64,000 nt of DNA, taken from the NCBI RefSeq assembly GCF_018129985.1, contig NZ_JAFCKT010000002.1, positions 62,001 to 126,000 on the forward strand. Direction: 5' to 3'. Below the pieces are notes generated by a model. It worked only from the letters and a program-made list of their open reading frames with translations. It was not told where the DNA came from and did not search any database. Within the stretch, counting starts at the first letter, position 1; the number at the start of each line of letters is the position of its first letter. The translations under genes were made by a program, and so were the position numbers. Of this stretch, positions 21,432-30,190 are shown in pieces. This stretch comes from Bradyrhizobium sp. SZCCT0148 (lineage in GTDB: Bacteria; Pseudomonadota; Alphaproteobacteria; Rhizobiales; Xanthobacteraceae).

Positions 21432-21764
21432 ATGTCCGTCGTCATCCGCCTCGCCCGCGCAGGCACCAAGAAGCGTCCCGTCTATCACGTCGTCGTCGCC
21501 GATTCGCGCTTTCCCCGCGATGGCCGCTTCATCGAGCGTCTCGGCTATTTCAACCCGCTGCTGCCGAAGGACAACGAGACCCGGCTGAAGCTCGACATGG
21601 ACAAGGTGAAGGCCTGGCTCGCCAAGGGCGCACAGCCGTCCGACCGCGTCGCGCGTTTCCTCGATGCCGCCGGCGTCAAGAAGCGCGAAGCACGCAACAA
21701 CCCCGAGAAGGCCGTGCCGCGCAAGGAGCGCAAGGCGCAGGCCGAAGCCGCCGCGAAGGGCTAA
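21432..21764 (+). CDS. rpsP: 30S ribosomal protein S16
   Basis: A 110-residue small-subunit protein. The S16 signature [21 protein letters not shown] starts the protein, followed by [13 protein letters not shown]. The basic Ala/Lys tail after residue 80 is an alphaproteobacterial extension. Preceded by AAGGAGAA. Second gene of ffh-rpsP-rimM-trmD-rplS; rimM follows after 8 bases. Confidence 0.98.
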   Translation: MSVVIRLARAGTKKRPVYHVVVADSRFPRDGRFIERLGYFNPLLPKDNETRLKLDMDKVKAWLAKGAQPSDRVARFLDAAGVKKREARNNPEKAVPRKERKAQAEAAAKG

Positions 21765-21772
21765 GCTAGATC

Positions 21773-22330
21773 ATGTCGGCGCTGGTCTGCGTCGCGCGGA
21801 TCGGCGCCGCGCATGGGGTGCGCGGTGCGGTCAAATTGTGGACCTTCACCGAAGATCCCTTTGCCGTGAAGCGCTATGGTCCGTTGCTGTCCAAGGACGG
21901 CAAGCGCCAGTTCGAGGTCGCAACGGCGCGCGAAGCCAGGGATCATCTGGTCGCGACGTTCAAGGGCGTCACGACCCGCGAGGAGGCCGAACGCCTCAAC
22001 GGCATCGAGCTCTACGTCGCGCGCGAAAAACTGCCCGCGACCGACGATGACGAATATTACCACACCGATCTGATCGGGCTCGCCGCCGTCACCGTGGAAG
22101 GCGATGCGCTCGGCCGCGTGCTCGCGATCCATAATTTCGGCGCTGGCGACATCATCGAGATCGCGCCGCCCAAAGGCGCGACGCTATTGCTGCCGTTCAC
22201 GAACGCCGTGGTGCCCGAGGTCGATATTGCCGGCGGCCGCGTCGTGATCGCGCGGCCGCAGGAAGTCGAGGGCGAGGATCGTGGCGAAGCGCTCTCCCAA
22301 AGTCGTCCCCGCGACAGCGGGGAGCCGTAA
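21773..22330 (+). CDS. rimM: ribosome maturation factor RimM
   Basis: A 185-residue factor for maturation of the 30S head, binding S19. It has an N-terminal RimM domain ([23 protein letters not shown]) and a C-terminal PRC-barrel ([20 protein letters not shown], then [14 protein letters not shown]). Encoded between rpsP and trmD, the usual arrangement. The last 20 residues after the PRC domain are divergent and run into a class B-like repeat fragment. Confidence 0.96.
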   Translation: MSALVCVARIGAAHGVRGAVKLWTFTEDPFAVKRYGPLLSKDGKRQFEVATAREARDHLVATFKGVTTREEAERLNGIELYVAREKLPATDDDEYYHTDLIGLAAVTVEGDALGRVLAIHNFGAGDIIEIAPPKGATLLLPFTNAVVPEVDIAGGRVVIARPQEVEGEDRGEALSQSRPRDSGEP

Positions 22331-22384
22331 CCACCGACTGCAATTTTGGCTAAGCTGATCGCTCCAGCCATCGCGAGACCAAGT

Positions 22385-22438
22385 GCGGTGGTTATGGGCC
22401 GGCTCGCTCCGCGCCCCGGACGACGAGACCTGAGATCC
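22385..22438. repeat. fragment of class B-like intergenic repeat
   Basis: GGTTATGGGCCGGCTCGCTCCGCGCCCCGGACGACGAGACC lies in the 109-bp rimM-trmD gap and resembles one half of the class B palindrome. Confidence 0.4.
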
Positions 22439-22439
22439 A

Positions 22440-23195
22440 ATGACCAATCGCACACCTTGGCGCGCGACGGTGCTGACGCTGTTCCCGGAGATGTTTCCGG
22501 GGCCGCTCGGCGTGAGCCTGGCCGGCCGGGCGCTGGCGTCCGGGCTCTGGGAGATCGAGGCGCGGGACATCAGGTCGTCCGCAACCGATCGCCATCGCAG
22601 CGTCGACGACACTCCGGCCGGTGGCGGCCCGGGCATGGTGCTGCGGGCAGATATTCTGGCGGCGGCCATCGATGCCGCGGAGATCGGCCCTCAGCGGCCG
22701 CGGCTGCTGATGAGCCCCCGGGGTCGGCCATTGACCCAGGCTCGCGTCACAGAGCTGGCCAAGGGTCCAGGCCCGCTGATCGTCTGCGGCCGGTTCGAGG
22801 GGATCGACCAGCGGGTGATCGACGCGCGGGGCCTCGAGGAGGTCTCGATCGGCGATTACGTGCTGTCCGGGGGCGAGATCGCAGCTCTGGCCCTGATCGA
22901 CGCCTGCGTGCGGCTGTTGCCGGGGGTGATGGGCAAGGAAGCTTCGGGAACCGAGGAAAGCTTCTCCGACGGCCTGCTCGAATACCCTCAATACACCCGC
23001 CCGCAGCTGTTCGAGGGGGCCCCGATCCCGGAGGTCCTGACTTCGGGCGACCACGCCAAGGTCGCGGCCTGGCGGCGGGCGCAATCCGAGGCGCTGACGG
23101 CAGCCCGGCGGCCCGATTTGTGGGCCCGGATCCCGGCAAAGGCCCCGAATCGGGCCGGACGCCAAAAAACGCCAAAAAACAAGACAGACGGGTGA
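22440..23195 (+). CDS. trmD: tRNA (guanine-37-N1)-methyltransferase TrmD
   Basis: A 251-residue SPOUT methyltransferase that makes m1G37 and prevents frameshifting. Trefoil-knot motifs are [25 protein letters not shown] and [10 protein letters not shown]; the catalytic Asp lies in the [21 protein letters not shown] region. Length is normal, with a short Lys/Asn-rich tail. Followed after 111 bp by rplS. Confidence 0.98.
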   Translation: MTNRTPWRATVLTLFPEMFPGPLGVSLAGRALASGLWEIEARDIRSSATDRHRSVDDTPAGGGPGMVLRADILAAAIDAAEIGPQRPRLLMSPRGRPLTQARVTELAKGPGPLIVCGRFEGIDQRVIDARGLEEVSIGDYVLSGGEIAALALIDACVRLLPGVMGKEASGTEESFSDGLLEYPQYTRPQLFEGAPIPEVLTSGDHAKVAAWRRAQSEALTAARRPDLWARIPAKAPNRAGRQKTPKNKTDG

Positions 23196-23306
23196 CAAAC
23201 GCTCCGGCTTGCCTTATAGGAGCGGCCACATCCGCAATAGCTGGATCGACGAATTTCGCGCAGCCCCCGTGTCTCGCGGCTGGGCGCGCCGATGGAGATT
23301 TACCCC

Positions 23307-23687
23307 ATGAACCTGATCCAACAGCTCGAAAAAGAGCAGTTCGACAAGCTGTCCGCCGGCAAGGACATTCCGGAGTTCGGTCCCGGCGACACCGTGATCG
23401 TCAACGTGAAGGTCGTCGAAGGCGACCGCACCCGCGTGCAGGCCTATGAAGGCGTCTGCATCGGCCGTTCCGGCGGTGGCCTCAACGAGAGCTTCACCGT
23501 CCGCAAGATCTCCTACGGCGAAGGAGTCGAGCGCGTGTTCCCGGTGATGTCGCCGATGATCGACTCGATCAAGGTGGTGCGCCGCGGCAAGGTACGTCGC
23601 GCCAAGCTTTATTACCTGCGCCAGCTGCGCGGCAAGTCGGCTCGTATCGTCGAGAAGACGGAGCACGCCAAGGCCGTGAACGAGTAA
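23307..23687 (+). CDS. rplS: 50S ribosomal protein L19
   Basis: A 126-residue large-subunit protein at the 30S-50S interface. The sequence begins [15 protein letters not shown] and contains [14 protein letters not shown] and [16 protein letters not shown] chose the ATG at 23307 because GGAG lies about 8 bases upstream; an in-frame ATG at 23292 would place the SD inside the gene. Last gene of the operon, directly followed by a terminator. Confidence 0.97.
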   Translation: MNLIQQLEKEQFDKLSAGKDIPEFGPGDTVIVNVKVVEGDRTRVQAYEGVCIGRSGGGLNESFTVRKISYGEGVERVFPVMSPMIDSIKVVRRGKVRRAKLYYLRQLRGKSARIVEKTEHAKAVNE

Positions 23688-23710
23688 GCTCCGCTACAAT
23701 CGAGTTTCCA

Positions 23711-23740
23711 AAGGCGCGGGGCAAAACCCCGCGCTTTTTT
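23711..23740 (+). terminator. Rho-independent terminator of the ffh-rplS operon
   Basis: GCGCGGGG (23714-23721), loop CAAAA, CCCCGCGC (23727-23734), then TTTTTT. Confidence 0.92.
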
Positions 23741-23790
23741 GTTGCGACAGCCGTGCGCGTCAAAGCCCTCGCGATTCCGGTTCGGCCTGC

Positions 23791-23815
23791 TATATATTCG
23801 TAGAATGTTTCCAGA
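23791..23815 (+). promoter_or_regulatory. possible leuC promoter -10 region with a weak Irr-like box
   Basis: TATATATT (23791-23798) is followed at 23799-23815 by CGTAGAA-TGT-TTCCAGA, which matches 10 of 14 positions of the iron control element. A -35 hexamer is not clear. LeuC is an iron-sulfur enzyme, so iron control is plausible but weakly supported. Confidence 0.3.
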
Positions 23816-24009
23816 TCAGACCAGCATGGAGCCCGTCAAGCGCGTCGTCATCGACGATCGCTCGCGGCTGCCCGGCCGGTTCTTCGGACGCTTCGCGACC
23901 TCGGCAACGTCAGAGCTTACGCGCGCAGCCTAAAAGCTGCGCTGACGATTTTGTTGCCCCGCGCGCCACCTGCGCTCTTCGCTGACACACATTCCCGGAG
24001 CTCGAGCTC

Positions 24010-25416
<1,407 letters not shown>

Positions 25417-25477
25417 GCCACTCCTTGCAATTGTAGCGATCGCGGCAAACCGCCGTTAAACGATCGCCTGACACTCT

Positions 25478-25504
25478 CGTCCTCGCGAGGATTTCGCGAG
25501 GACG
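25478..25504 (+). promoter_or_regulatory. hairpin sequestering the ribosome-binding site of the 69-codon gene
   Basis: CGTCCTCGCGA (25478-25488) and TCGCGAGGACG (25494-25504) form a perfect 11-bp stem with loop GGATT. The only good Shine-Dalgarno for the ATG at 25510 is GAGGA at 25498-25502, inside the 3' arm. This would block translation unless the stem is opened by heat, a protein or a small RNA. Confidence 0.5.
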
Positions 25505-25509
25505 CGCCG

Positions 25510-25719
25510 ATGGCCAACAAGCCTGAATATGTCGATCTGATCGGCGAGGCCACGCGCCAGCACCACCGACGCGCGCCACGCTTGCGCATCATCGCCAAGC
25601 CGGAGGTCGAGGAGACCTCGAAGCTCAGCCGCTGGCCGCCTGCGATCTTCAAGCAGTGGAAGATCGAGAATTTGATGCGATGGAAAGATGCGACGTCGAA
25701 GCTGAGGGATTGGCTTTAG
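25510..25719 (+). CDS. small basic hypothetical protein
   Basis: A 69-residue protein, rich in Lys, Arg and Trp, without signal or membrane segment. It begins MANKPEYVDLIGEATRQHHR and ends KDATSKLRDWL. I do not recognise a family. It is supported as a gene by the correctly spaced GAGGA before the ATG, the perfect terminator 12 bases after the stop, and the lack of a competing frame. The ribosome-binding site lies inside a long hairpin, which suggests translational control. Function unknown. Confidence 0.6.
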   Translation: MANKPEYVDLIGEATRQHHRRAPRLRIIAKPEVEETSKLSRWPPAIFKQWKIENLMRWKDATSKLRDWL

Positions 25720-25731
25720 TCGGCCAGGTAA

Positions 25732-25758
25732 AAAAGGGCGCCGATGAGGCGCCCTTTT
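25732..25758. terminator. bidirectional terminator between convergent genes
   Basis: AAAAGGGCGCC (25732-25742), loop GATGA, GGCGCCCTTTT (25748-25758). It serves the 69-codon gene on the plus strand and the Gly/His-rich gene on the minus strand. Confidence 0.92.
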
Positions 25759-25772
25759 CACGTCGATCGTGC

Positions 25773-26348
25773 TCACCAATACCTGTACGGATGGTGCCAG
25801 CGATGCCAGCGGCAGACGCGGCGCGGGCCGTAATAGGTCCAGATCACCCGGCAGCGGCGCGGATGATGGTAAGCGGGATAATAGCCGCCGACATAATAGC
25901 GCCGGTGGAAGTGGCGGTGGCCGTAATGATGAGGCCGATAGATCCCGTAGCGATGGAATCCGCCGTAGCGGTGAACGCCGCCATAGCGGTGAAGCCCGCC
26001 GTAGCGATAGCCGCCGCCGTGAAAGGCCGGCGCGGCGCGGAAGCCGCCGATATGGCCGCCGTGGAATCCACCGCCGCGAAAACCGCCGATATGTCCTCCG
26101 CCGCCGCGGAAACCGCCGCCGCCGTGAAAATGCCCGCCGCCATGACCGCCGCCACCGTGGCGAACCTGCGTGACCAGGCCGTCGCTCGCAGCCTCACTCG
26201 CACCCTTCGCCGCTTGTGACGACGCCGGATTGATCAAGTTCAGCGCTTCAGCACGACGCGCGGTTCCGGCCGACAGCATCAGCGTTGCGGCCGCCGCAAT
26301 CCCGAACAGGCGCACCGGGCCTGCCCTGAGACCCAAACTCTTCAGCAT
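25773..26348 (-). CDS. secreted Gly/His/Tyr-rich repeat protein
   Basis: A 191-residue protein with an export signal (residues 1-34, ending near RRAEA), a short Ala/Ser linker, and then low-complexity sequence. Residues 60-110 carry HGGG/GGFRGGG repeats, followed by tandem HRYGG units (YGGLHRYGGVHRYGGFHRYG), then a Tyr/His/Arg region with conserved Cys near CRVIW and VCRWHR. Similar proteins are common in Bradyrhizobium and are sometimes called sulfur-globule-like; the role is unknown, and metal binding is possible from the His content. The ATG at 26348 follows GGGAGAAG. Confidence 0.8.
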   Translation of the reverse strand: MLKSLGLRAGPVRLFGIAAAATLMLSAGTARRAEALNLINPASSQAAKGASEAASDGLVTQVRHGGGGHGGGHFHGGGGFRGGGGHIGGFRGGGFHGGHIGGFRAAPAFHGGGYRYGGLHRYGGVHRYGGFHRYGIYRPHHYGHRHFHRRYYVGGYYPAYHHPRRCRVIWTYYGPRRVCRWHRWHHPYRYW

Positions 26349-26527
26349 GGACTTCTCCCTGGATATGGACAGCGCAGTGGCGTTGCTCGTTCCCGGCACG
26401 CGTCATCCCTGTTCATTTGCAGTCGCGCCCGGGATTAAATTGCAGACAGCGATGTGAACGCGCCATGAATGAACGAGGCCGGCAATTGCGATGCGACGCG
26501 CTGCCGCGACGAGAGGAGTTTTGAAAG

Positions 26528-26827
26528 ATGACCGTCTACGCAATCGCGCAGCTGAAGATGACGGACCGCGCGGCCTATGACCGCTACCAGGCACGGTTCT
26601 TCGACGTGTTCAGGAAGTATAACGGCCGGCTGCTCGCCGCCGATGAACGCCCGCGCGTGCTCGAAGGGGCCTGGCCGCACGACAAGCTGGTGATGATGTC
26701 GTTTCCGGACGAGGCCGCTTTCCTCGCCTTCTCGACATCACCCGACTATCAGGAGATCTCGCGCGATCGCAAGGCCGGCGCACAGGCGACCGTGCTGCTG
26801 GTCAACGGATTTGCGCCCGCCGGCTAG
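26528..26827 (+). CDS. DUF1330 domain-containing protein
   Basis: A 99-residue ferredoxin-like-fold protein of the DUF1330 family (dimeric alpha/beta barrel). Visible markers are YAIAQLKMTDRAAYDRY, GRLLAADERPRVLEGAWP and MMSFPDEAAFLAFSTSPDYQ. The family is soluble and of unknown function, possibly an enzyme related to antibiotic monooxygenases. Single gene, converging on a small secreted protein gene. Confidence 0.88.
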   Translation: MTVYAIAQLKMTDRAAYDRYQARFFDVFRKYNGRLLAADERPRVLEGAWPHDKLVMMSFPDEAAFLAFSTSPDYQEISRDRKAGAQATVLLVNGFAPAG

Positions 26828-26834
26828 CACGCCA

Positions 26835-27089
26835 TCAGAACGGCCCAAAGCCGAACACGAACGGTGCGGGCACGCGGTAAGGATAGGGACGGTAGTGGAC
26901 CGGGCGCGCGTAATAGTGCGGGTCACGGCGCACGGCAGGCCGTACGAGATAGGTCCGCGCGGGCCGTCGCACATCGAACATCGCGATCCCCGCCGAGGCC
27001 TCCGGAACCGTTACCGCTGGTGCCGCGGACGCGCGAGGCAGACTGGCGACAAGCGCGACGGCAACGGCCAATGCAAACCATCTCGCCAT
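26835..27089 (-). CDS. small exported Tyr/Pro/Arg-rich protein
   Basis: An 84-residue protein with a clear signal peptide (MARWFALAVAVALVASLP, cleavage near SAAPA) and a mature part rich in Arg, Tyr and Pro (YYARPVHYRPYPYRVPAPF). I do not recognise a family. The ATG at 27089 is preceded by AAGGAGG, a near-perfect ribosome-binding site. It lies 47 bp after another small secreted protein gene in the same direction, so the two may be cotranscribed. Confidence 0.68.
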   Translation of the reverse strand: MARWFALAVAVALVASLPRASAAPAVTVPEASAGIAMFDVRRPARTYLVRPAVRRDPHYYARPVHYRPYPYRVPAPFVFGFGPF

Positions 27090-27136
27090 GACGCCTCCTT
27101 GAGGCTCCTGTGCTGCGCGACGGCGTCGCATCAACG

Positions 27137-27448
27137 CTAACCGGGGCGCCAAAAGCAGCTCACACGCGGCACGATCACCGTGCCGCTCGGGCGAAATTCC
27201 TGAACATAGGTCGCGTTGCATTCGCGGACGGCATTGGGGCCCGGATTGTAGCGCGGATAGACGCCATCGGGGCTGTAGTAGGGCGTGACACGCAAGCGCG
27301 GCGGGGGCCGCTTGCGCGGCCGGGCATCAGACGGGGCCGCCTGGGCGAGACGGAACTCAGGTCCTCCTGCCGTCTGGGCCTCGGCGCCACCCCAAAATTG
27401 CGAAAACAACCCCATGCACAGTAGAGTCAGCGCTGTTTTTGCTCGCAT
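27137..27448 (-). CDS. small exported hypothetical protein with paired Cys
   Basis: A 103-residue protein. The signal peptide MRAKTALTLLCMGLFSQFWG ends near AEA. The mature region has an Arg/Pro stretch (RPRKRPPPRLRV), the motif YYSPDGVYPRYNPGPNAVRECNATYVQE, and ends RVSCFWRPG. The two mature cysteines could form a disulfide. Similar short proteins occur in Bradyrhizobium; function unknown. ATG at 27448 taken; a GTG at 27460 is possible. Confidence 0.68.
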   Translation of the reverse strand: MRAKTALTLLCMGLFSQFWGGAEAQTAGGPEFRLAQAAPSDARPRKRPPPRLRVTPYYSPDGVYPRYNPGPNAVRECNATYVQEFRPSGTVIVPRVSCFWRPG

Positions 27449-27569
27449 TTTCTTGCCCACCCGAAACCCTCAATCGAGGCCCACGCTCCCCGTTTTGGCG
27501 GCGCCCGTCAACCTCGCCGCGCTTATAAAGCGGGATGCATCAGCGGGAAACCCGCGCTAAGAGAACCCC

Positions 27570-27968
27570 ATGTGGACGGACTTGAAAGCGCCCTCGCTGG
27601 CCGAGATGGAAGCAACGGCGCATGAGATCTTCGAACGCCTGCCGGCGGAATTTCGCGGGCTGTGCGAGGGCGTGATCCTTCGCGTCGAGGACTTCCCGAC
27701 CGAGGAGGTCCTGGACGAGATGGAATGCGAGAGCGAGTTCGACCTGCTCGGCCTGTTCCAGGGCATCGGCCTGCCGCAGCAGAGCCTTGGCGACGTGGCG
27801 CGGCTGCCCAACATGGTCTGGCTCTATCGCCGGCCGATCCTGGATTACTGGGCAGAGCACGATGAGAGCCTCGGCCATATCGTCCGCCACGTCCTGATCC
27901 ACGAGATCGGCCACCATTTCGGGCTGTCGGACGACGATATGGAAGCGATTGAGGCGCAAGCAGACTAG
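27570..27968 (+). CDS. zincin-like metallopeptidase family protein
   Basis: A 132-residue small zincin of the DUF1025/MMP-like family. The zinc motif HEIGHHFGLSDDDM is at about residues 111-124 and matches the family's HExGH pattern. Other markers are FEEVLDEM-like PTEEVLDEMECESE and LYRRPILDYW. Related proteins are compact minimal metalloproteases of unknown substrate. There is no signal peptide, so it is cytoplasmic. It sits 80 bases before leuD and may share its transcript. Confidence 0.9.
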   Translation: MWTDLKAPSLAEMEATAHEIFERLPAEFRGLCEGVILRVEDFPTEEVLDEMECESEFDLLGLFQGIGLPQQSLGDVARLPNMVWLYRRPILDYWAEHDESLGHIVRHVLIHEIGHHFGLSDDDMEAIEAQAD

Positions 27969-28048
27969 ATCTGCCGAATTCGGCCTAGGATTCCCGCCTC
28001 GATCGCGATAAATACCGGTTCCCTGAACCACCCCCGGAAAGCGCAACC

Positions 28049-28654
28049 ATGGACAAGTTCACCACGCTGGAAGGCGTCGCGGCGCCGCTGAAGATCATCA
28101 ATGTCGACACCGACATGATCATCCCGAAGCAGTACCTCAAGACCATCAAGCGCACCGGCCTTGGCAAGGGGCTCTTCTCCGAGCAGCGCTACAAGGACGA
28201 CGGCAGCGAGAACCCGGACTTCGTGCTGAACCAGCCCGCCTATCGCAACGCGAAGGTGCTGGTGGCCGGCGACAATTTCGGTTGCGGCTCGAGCCGCGAG
28301 CACGCGCCCTGGGCACTGCTCGACTTCGGCATCCGCTGCGTGATCTCGACCTCGTTCGGCGACATCTTCTACAACAACTGTTTCAAGAACGGCATTCTGC
28401 CGATCCGCGTCAGCCAGGAAGACCTCGACAAGCTGTTCGACGACGCCGAGCGCGGCGCCAACGCGACGCTGACGATCGACCTGCCGAACCAGGAGATACG
28501 CGGCCCCGACGGCGGCAAGGTCAAGTTCGAGATCGATCCGTTCCGCAAGCACTGCCTGATCAACGGCCTCGACGACATCGGCCTCACTATGGAAAAGAAG
28601 GCCTCGATCGACACCTACGAGGACAAGCTCAAGCGCGAGCGCGCCTGGGCCTGA
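28049..28654 (+). CDS. leuD: 3-isopropylmalate dehydratase small subunit
   Basis: A 201-residue swivel-domain subunit of isopropylmalate isomerase. Diagnostic stretches are [16 protein letters not shown] near the start, [17 protein letters not shown] at about residue 74, and [18 protein letters not shown]. It forms the enzyme with LeuC (24010). Normal length and intact. Directly followed by a strong terminator. Confidence 0.98.
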   Translation: MDKFTTLEGVAAPLKIINVDTDMIIPKQYLKTIKRTGLGKGLFSEQRYKDDGSENPDFVLNQPAYRNAKVLVAGDNFGCGSSREHAPWALLDFGIRCVISTSFGDIFYNNCFKNGILPIRVSQEDLDKLFDDAERGANATLTIDLPNQEIRGPDGGKVKFEIDPFRKHCLINGLDDIGLTMEKKASIDTYEDKLKRERAWA

Positions 28655-28670
28655 GCTCGCGTCTTCGTTC

Positions 28671-28703
28671 AGCCCCGGTGCCGACAGCGCCGGGGCTTTT
28701 TCT
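28671..28703 (+). terminator. Rho-independent terminator after leuD
   Basis: AGCCCCGG (28671-28678) and CCGGGGCT (28690-28697), then TTTTTCTTT. Confidence 0.9.
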
Positions 28704-28734
28704 TTGCCTCGCTGATCCCGTATAGCTTCCGCTC

Positions 28735-29520
28735 ATGCTGCCCGACATCGTCACCTTCTGGCACGGCCCGATGGATGCGCTGCGCCAGACCTGTCTGCGC
28801 TCGCAACTGGCGGCCGGTCACAAGGTCACGGTCTACAGCTTCGACACCATTCCCGGCCTGCCCGCCGGCGTCGTCAACGCGGACGCCGAAGCAATCCTGC
28901 CGCACGCGTTCTCTGAGCGATTGCGGCCGCCGCAACCGGATGGAAGCTGGCGCGACTGGACCACGCTGCAGTTCAGCGATTTCTTCCGCATGAAGCTGAT
29001 GGCGAAAGGCCTCGGCCTCTGGCTCGATGCCGACGTGCTGCTGCTGAAACCCGTCGAGATCGATCCGGCCAAGCCCTATTTCGCCTGGGAGCGGCCGCGC
29101 CAGCTCGGCAATTCCGTGATCTACCTGCCGCCCGGGCACGGCATCGTTGCAGCCTTCGAGGAACTGATGGAGCAGGAGGAGCTGACGCCGAACTGGCTGT
29201 CGGTCCGCCATCGCATCACCTTCATGATGCGCCGCCTGCGCGGCGGCTCGAGCCGTCTCTCGGATATCCGCGTCGCGATCTTCGGGCCCGCGGCCCTCAC
29301 CGCGCTCGCGCGCCGCACCGGCGAACTCGCCTGCGCGCTGCCAAAGCAATCGTTCTACGCGGTACATGCCGAGCCAAAGCTGTTCTTCGATCCCTCGAGC
29401 TATCTCGGCCTCGTCACCAACCCCGAGATCATCGGCCTGCACATCTCGCCCAAGGGCCGCGGCGGCGAAAAGCCGATTCCGGGCAGCCTGTATGCCTGGG
29501 CGGCGGAGCGGTTCGTGTAA
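28735..29520 (+). CDS. glycosyltransferase-like protein with DxD motif
   Basis: A 261-residue cytoplasmic protein resembling sugar-binding-region glycosyltransferases (GT32-like, capsular/alpha-1,4 type). FRMKLMAKGLGLWLDADVLLLKP at about residues 83-105 carries the DxD metal-sugar motif, preceded by the opening IVTFWHGPMDALRQTC. The C-terminus with GLHISPKGRG could contact the acceptor. The donor and product are unknown. Single gene between the leuD terminator and a class B repeat. Confidence 0.8.
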   Translation: MLPDIVTFWHGPMDALRQTCLRSQLAAGHKVTVYSFDTIPGLPAGVVNADAEAILPHAFSERLRPPQPDGSWRDWTTLQFSDFFRMKLMAKGLGLWLDADVLLLKPVEIDPAKPYFAWERPRQLGNSVIYLPPGHGIVAAFEELMEQEELTPNWLSVRHRITFMMRRLRGGSSRLSDIRVAIFGPAALTALARRTGELACALPKQSFYAVHAEPKLFFDPSSYLGLVTNPEIIGLHISPKGRGGEKPIPGSLYAWAAERFV

Positions 29521-29526
29521 CTCTCC

Positions 29527-29650
29527 GTTCTTGTCCCGGACGCGGTGCGGCATGCAATGCCGCTCCGCAGAACCGGGACCGAGCAAGTGGCGAGATCGGC
29601 ACCCGGCTCAGCGGCGCACCACTGCGTGCCGCGCTGCGCCCGGGGCATGA
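29527..29650. repeat. class B palindromic intergenic repeat, copy 3
   Basis: TTGTCCCGGACGCGGTGCGG...CCGCTCCGCAGAACCGGGA plus a second palindrome ACCCGGCTCAGCGGCGCAC...GCGCCCGGGG. It fills most of the gap 29521-29751. Confidence 0.65.
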
Positions 29651-29676
29651 GAGCAATTTCCCCGCGCCCTCCCAGT

Positions 29677-29719
29677 TTGATCCAGCGCAACGCGCCTCCT
29701 GCAACATTGTGCGTAATTC
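29677..29719 (+). promoter_or_regulatory. possible FixK/FNR-type site and promoter of the DUF6455 gene
   Basis: TTGA-TCCAGC-GCAA (29677-29690) differs by one position from the FixK2-type half-site pattern TTGA-N6-TCAA. TAATTC at 29714-29719 is a plausible -10, which would place the site near -41.5 as in FNR class II promoters. Confidence 0.3.
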
Positions 29720-29751
29720 ACTCCAATTCCGCTGTCCGAAGGGAGCTTTCC

Positions 29752-30171
29752 ATGAGCACCGCAAGCAGGCCTTACCCGATCGTCCAGGACCTCATCGACT
29801 CCTTTGCGAGCTGGCTGAAGCATCGCCGCGAACTGAACGAGATCCGGCAGCTCGATCGCGCCGATTTCGACCGGATCGCGAACGACCTGCGAATCGCGCC
29901 TGACGATCTGGAAGAGCTGGTCCGCCATGGCAAGCATTCTGCCGACGAGTTGCCGATGATGCTGCAGCAGCTCGGCATCAATGCCGAAGGCCTCGGCCGC
30001 GCGCAACCGCTGCTGCTTCGCGACATGGAGCGGGTCTGTTCGCTTTGCGCCCACAAGGCAGAGTGCGACCGCGATCTCGCCGACGGCACCGCCGCGGAAA
30101 ACTATCACGCCTATTGCGGCAACGCCTCGACGCTGGAGTCGCTCGATCGCGCCGACGTCGCGCCGCGCTGA
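29752..30171 (+). CDS. DUF6455 family protein
   Basis: A 139-residue protein with a basic/helical N-terminal half (DLIDSFASWLKHRRELNEIRQLDRADFDRIANDL, described here in parts) and a C-terminal cysteine cluster: CSLCAHKAECDRDL and YCGNASTL. This CxxC...C...C spacing is characteristic of DUF6455 proteins, often found near respiratory or denitrification genes; metal or Fe-S binding is inferred. The ATG at 29752 follows GGGAG. Confidence 0.8.
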   Translation: MSTASRPYPIVQDLIDSFASWLKHRRELNEIRQLDRADFDRIANDLRIAPDDLEELVRHGKHSADELPMMLQQLGINAEGLGRAQPLLLRDMERVCSLCAHKAECDRDLADGTAAENYHAYCGNASTLESLDRADVAPR

Positions 30172-30190
30172 ACTGCAGCTTCGGGAGACG

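Noticed and set aside
22392..23198. Long minus-strand frame across trmD
   Set aside because: It is antisense to a complete, well-conserved TrmD and translates to low-complexity Arg/Gln/Gly sequence.
23739..23933. 64-codon plus-strand frame between the rplS terminator and leuC
   Set aside because: It starts inside the terminator U-run, spans the likely leuC promoter and has no recognisable features. Kept as intergenic.
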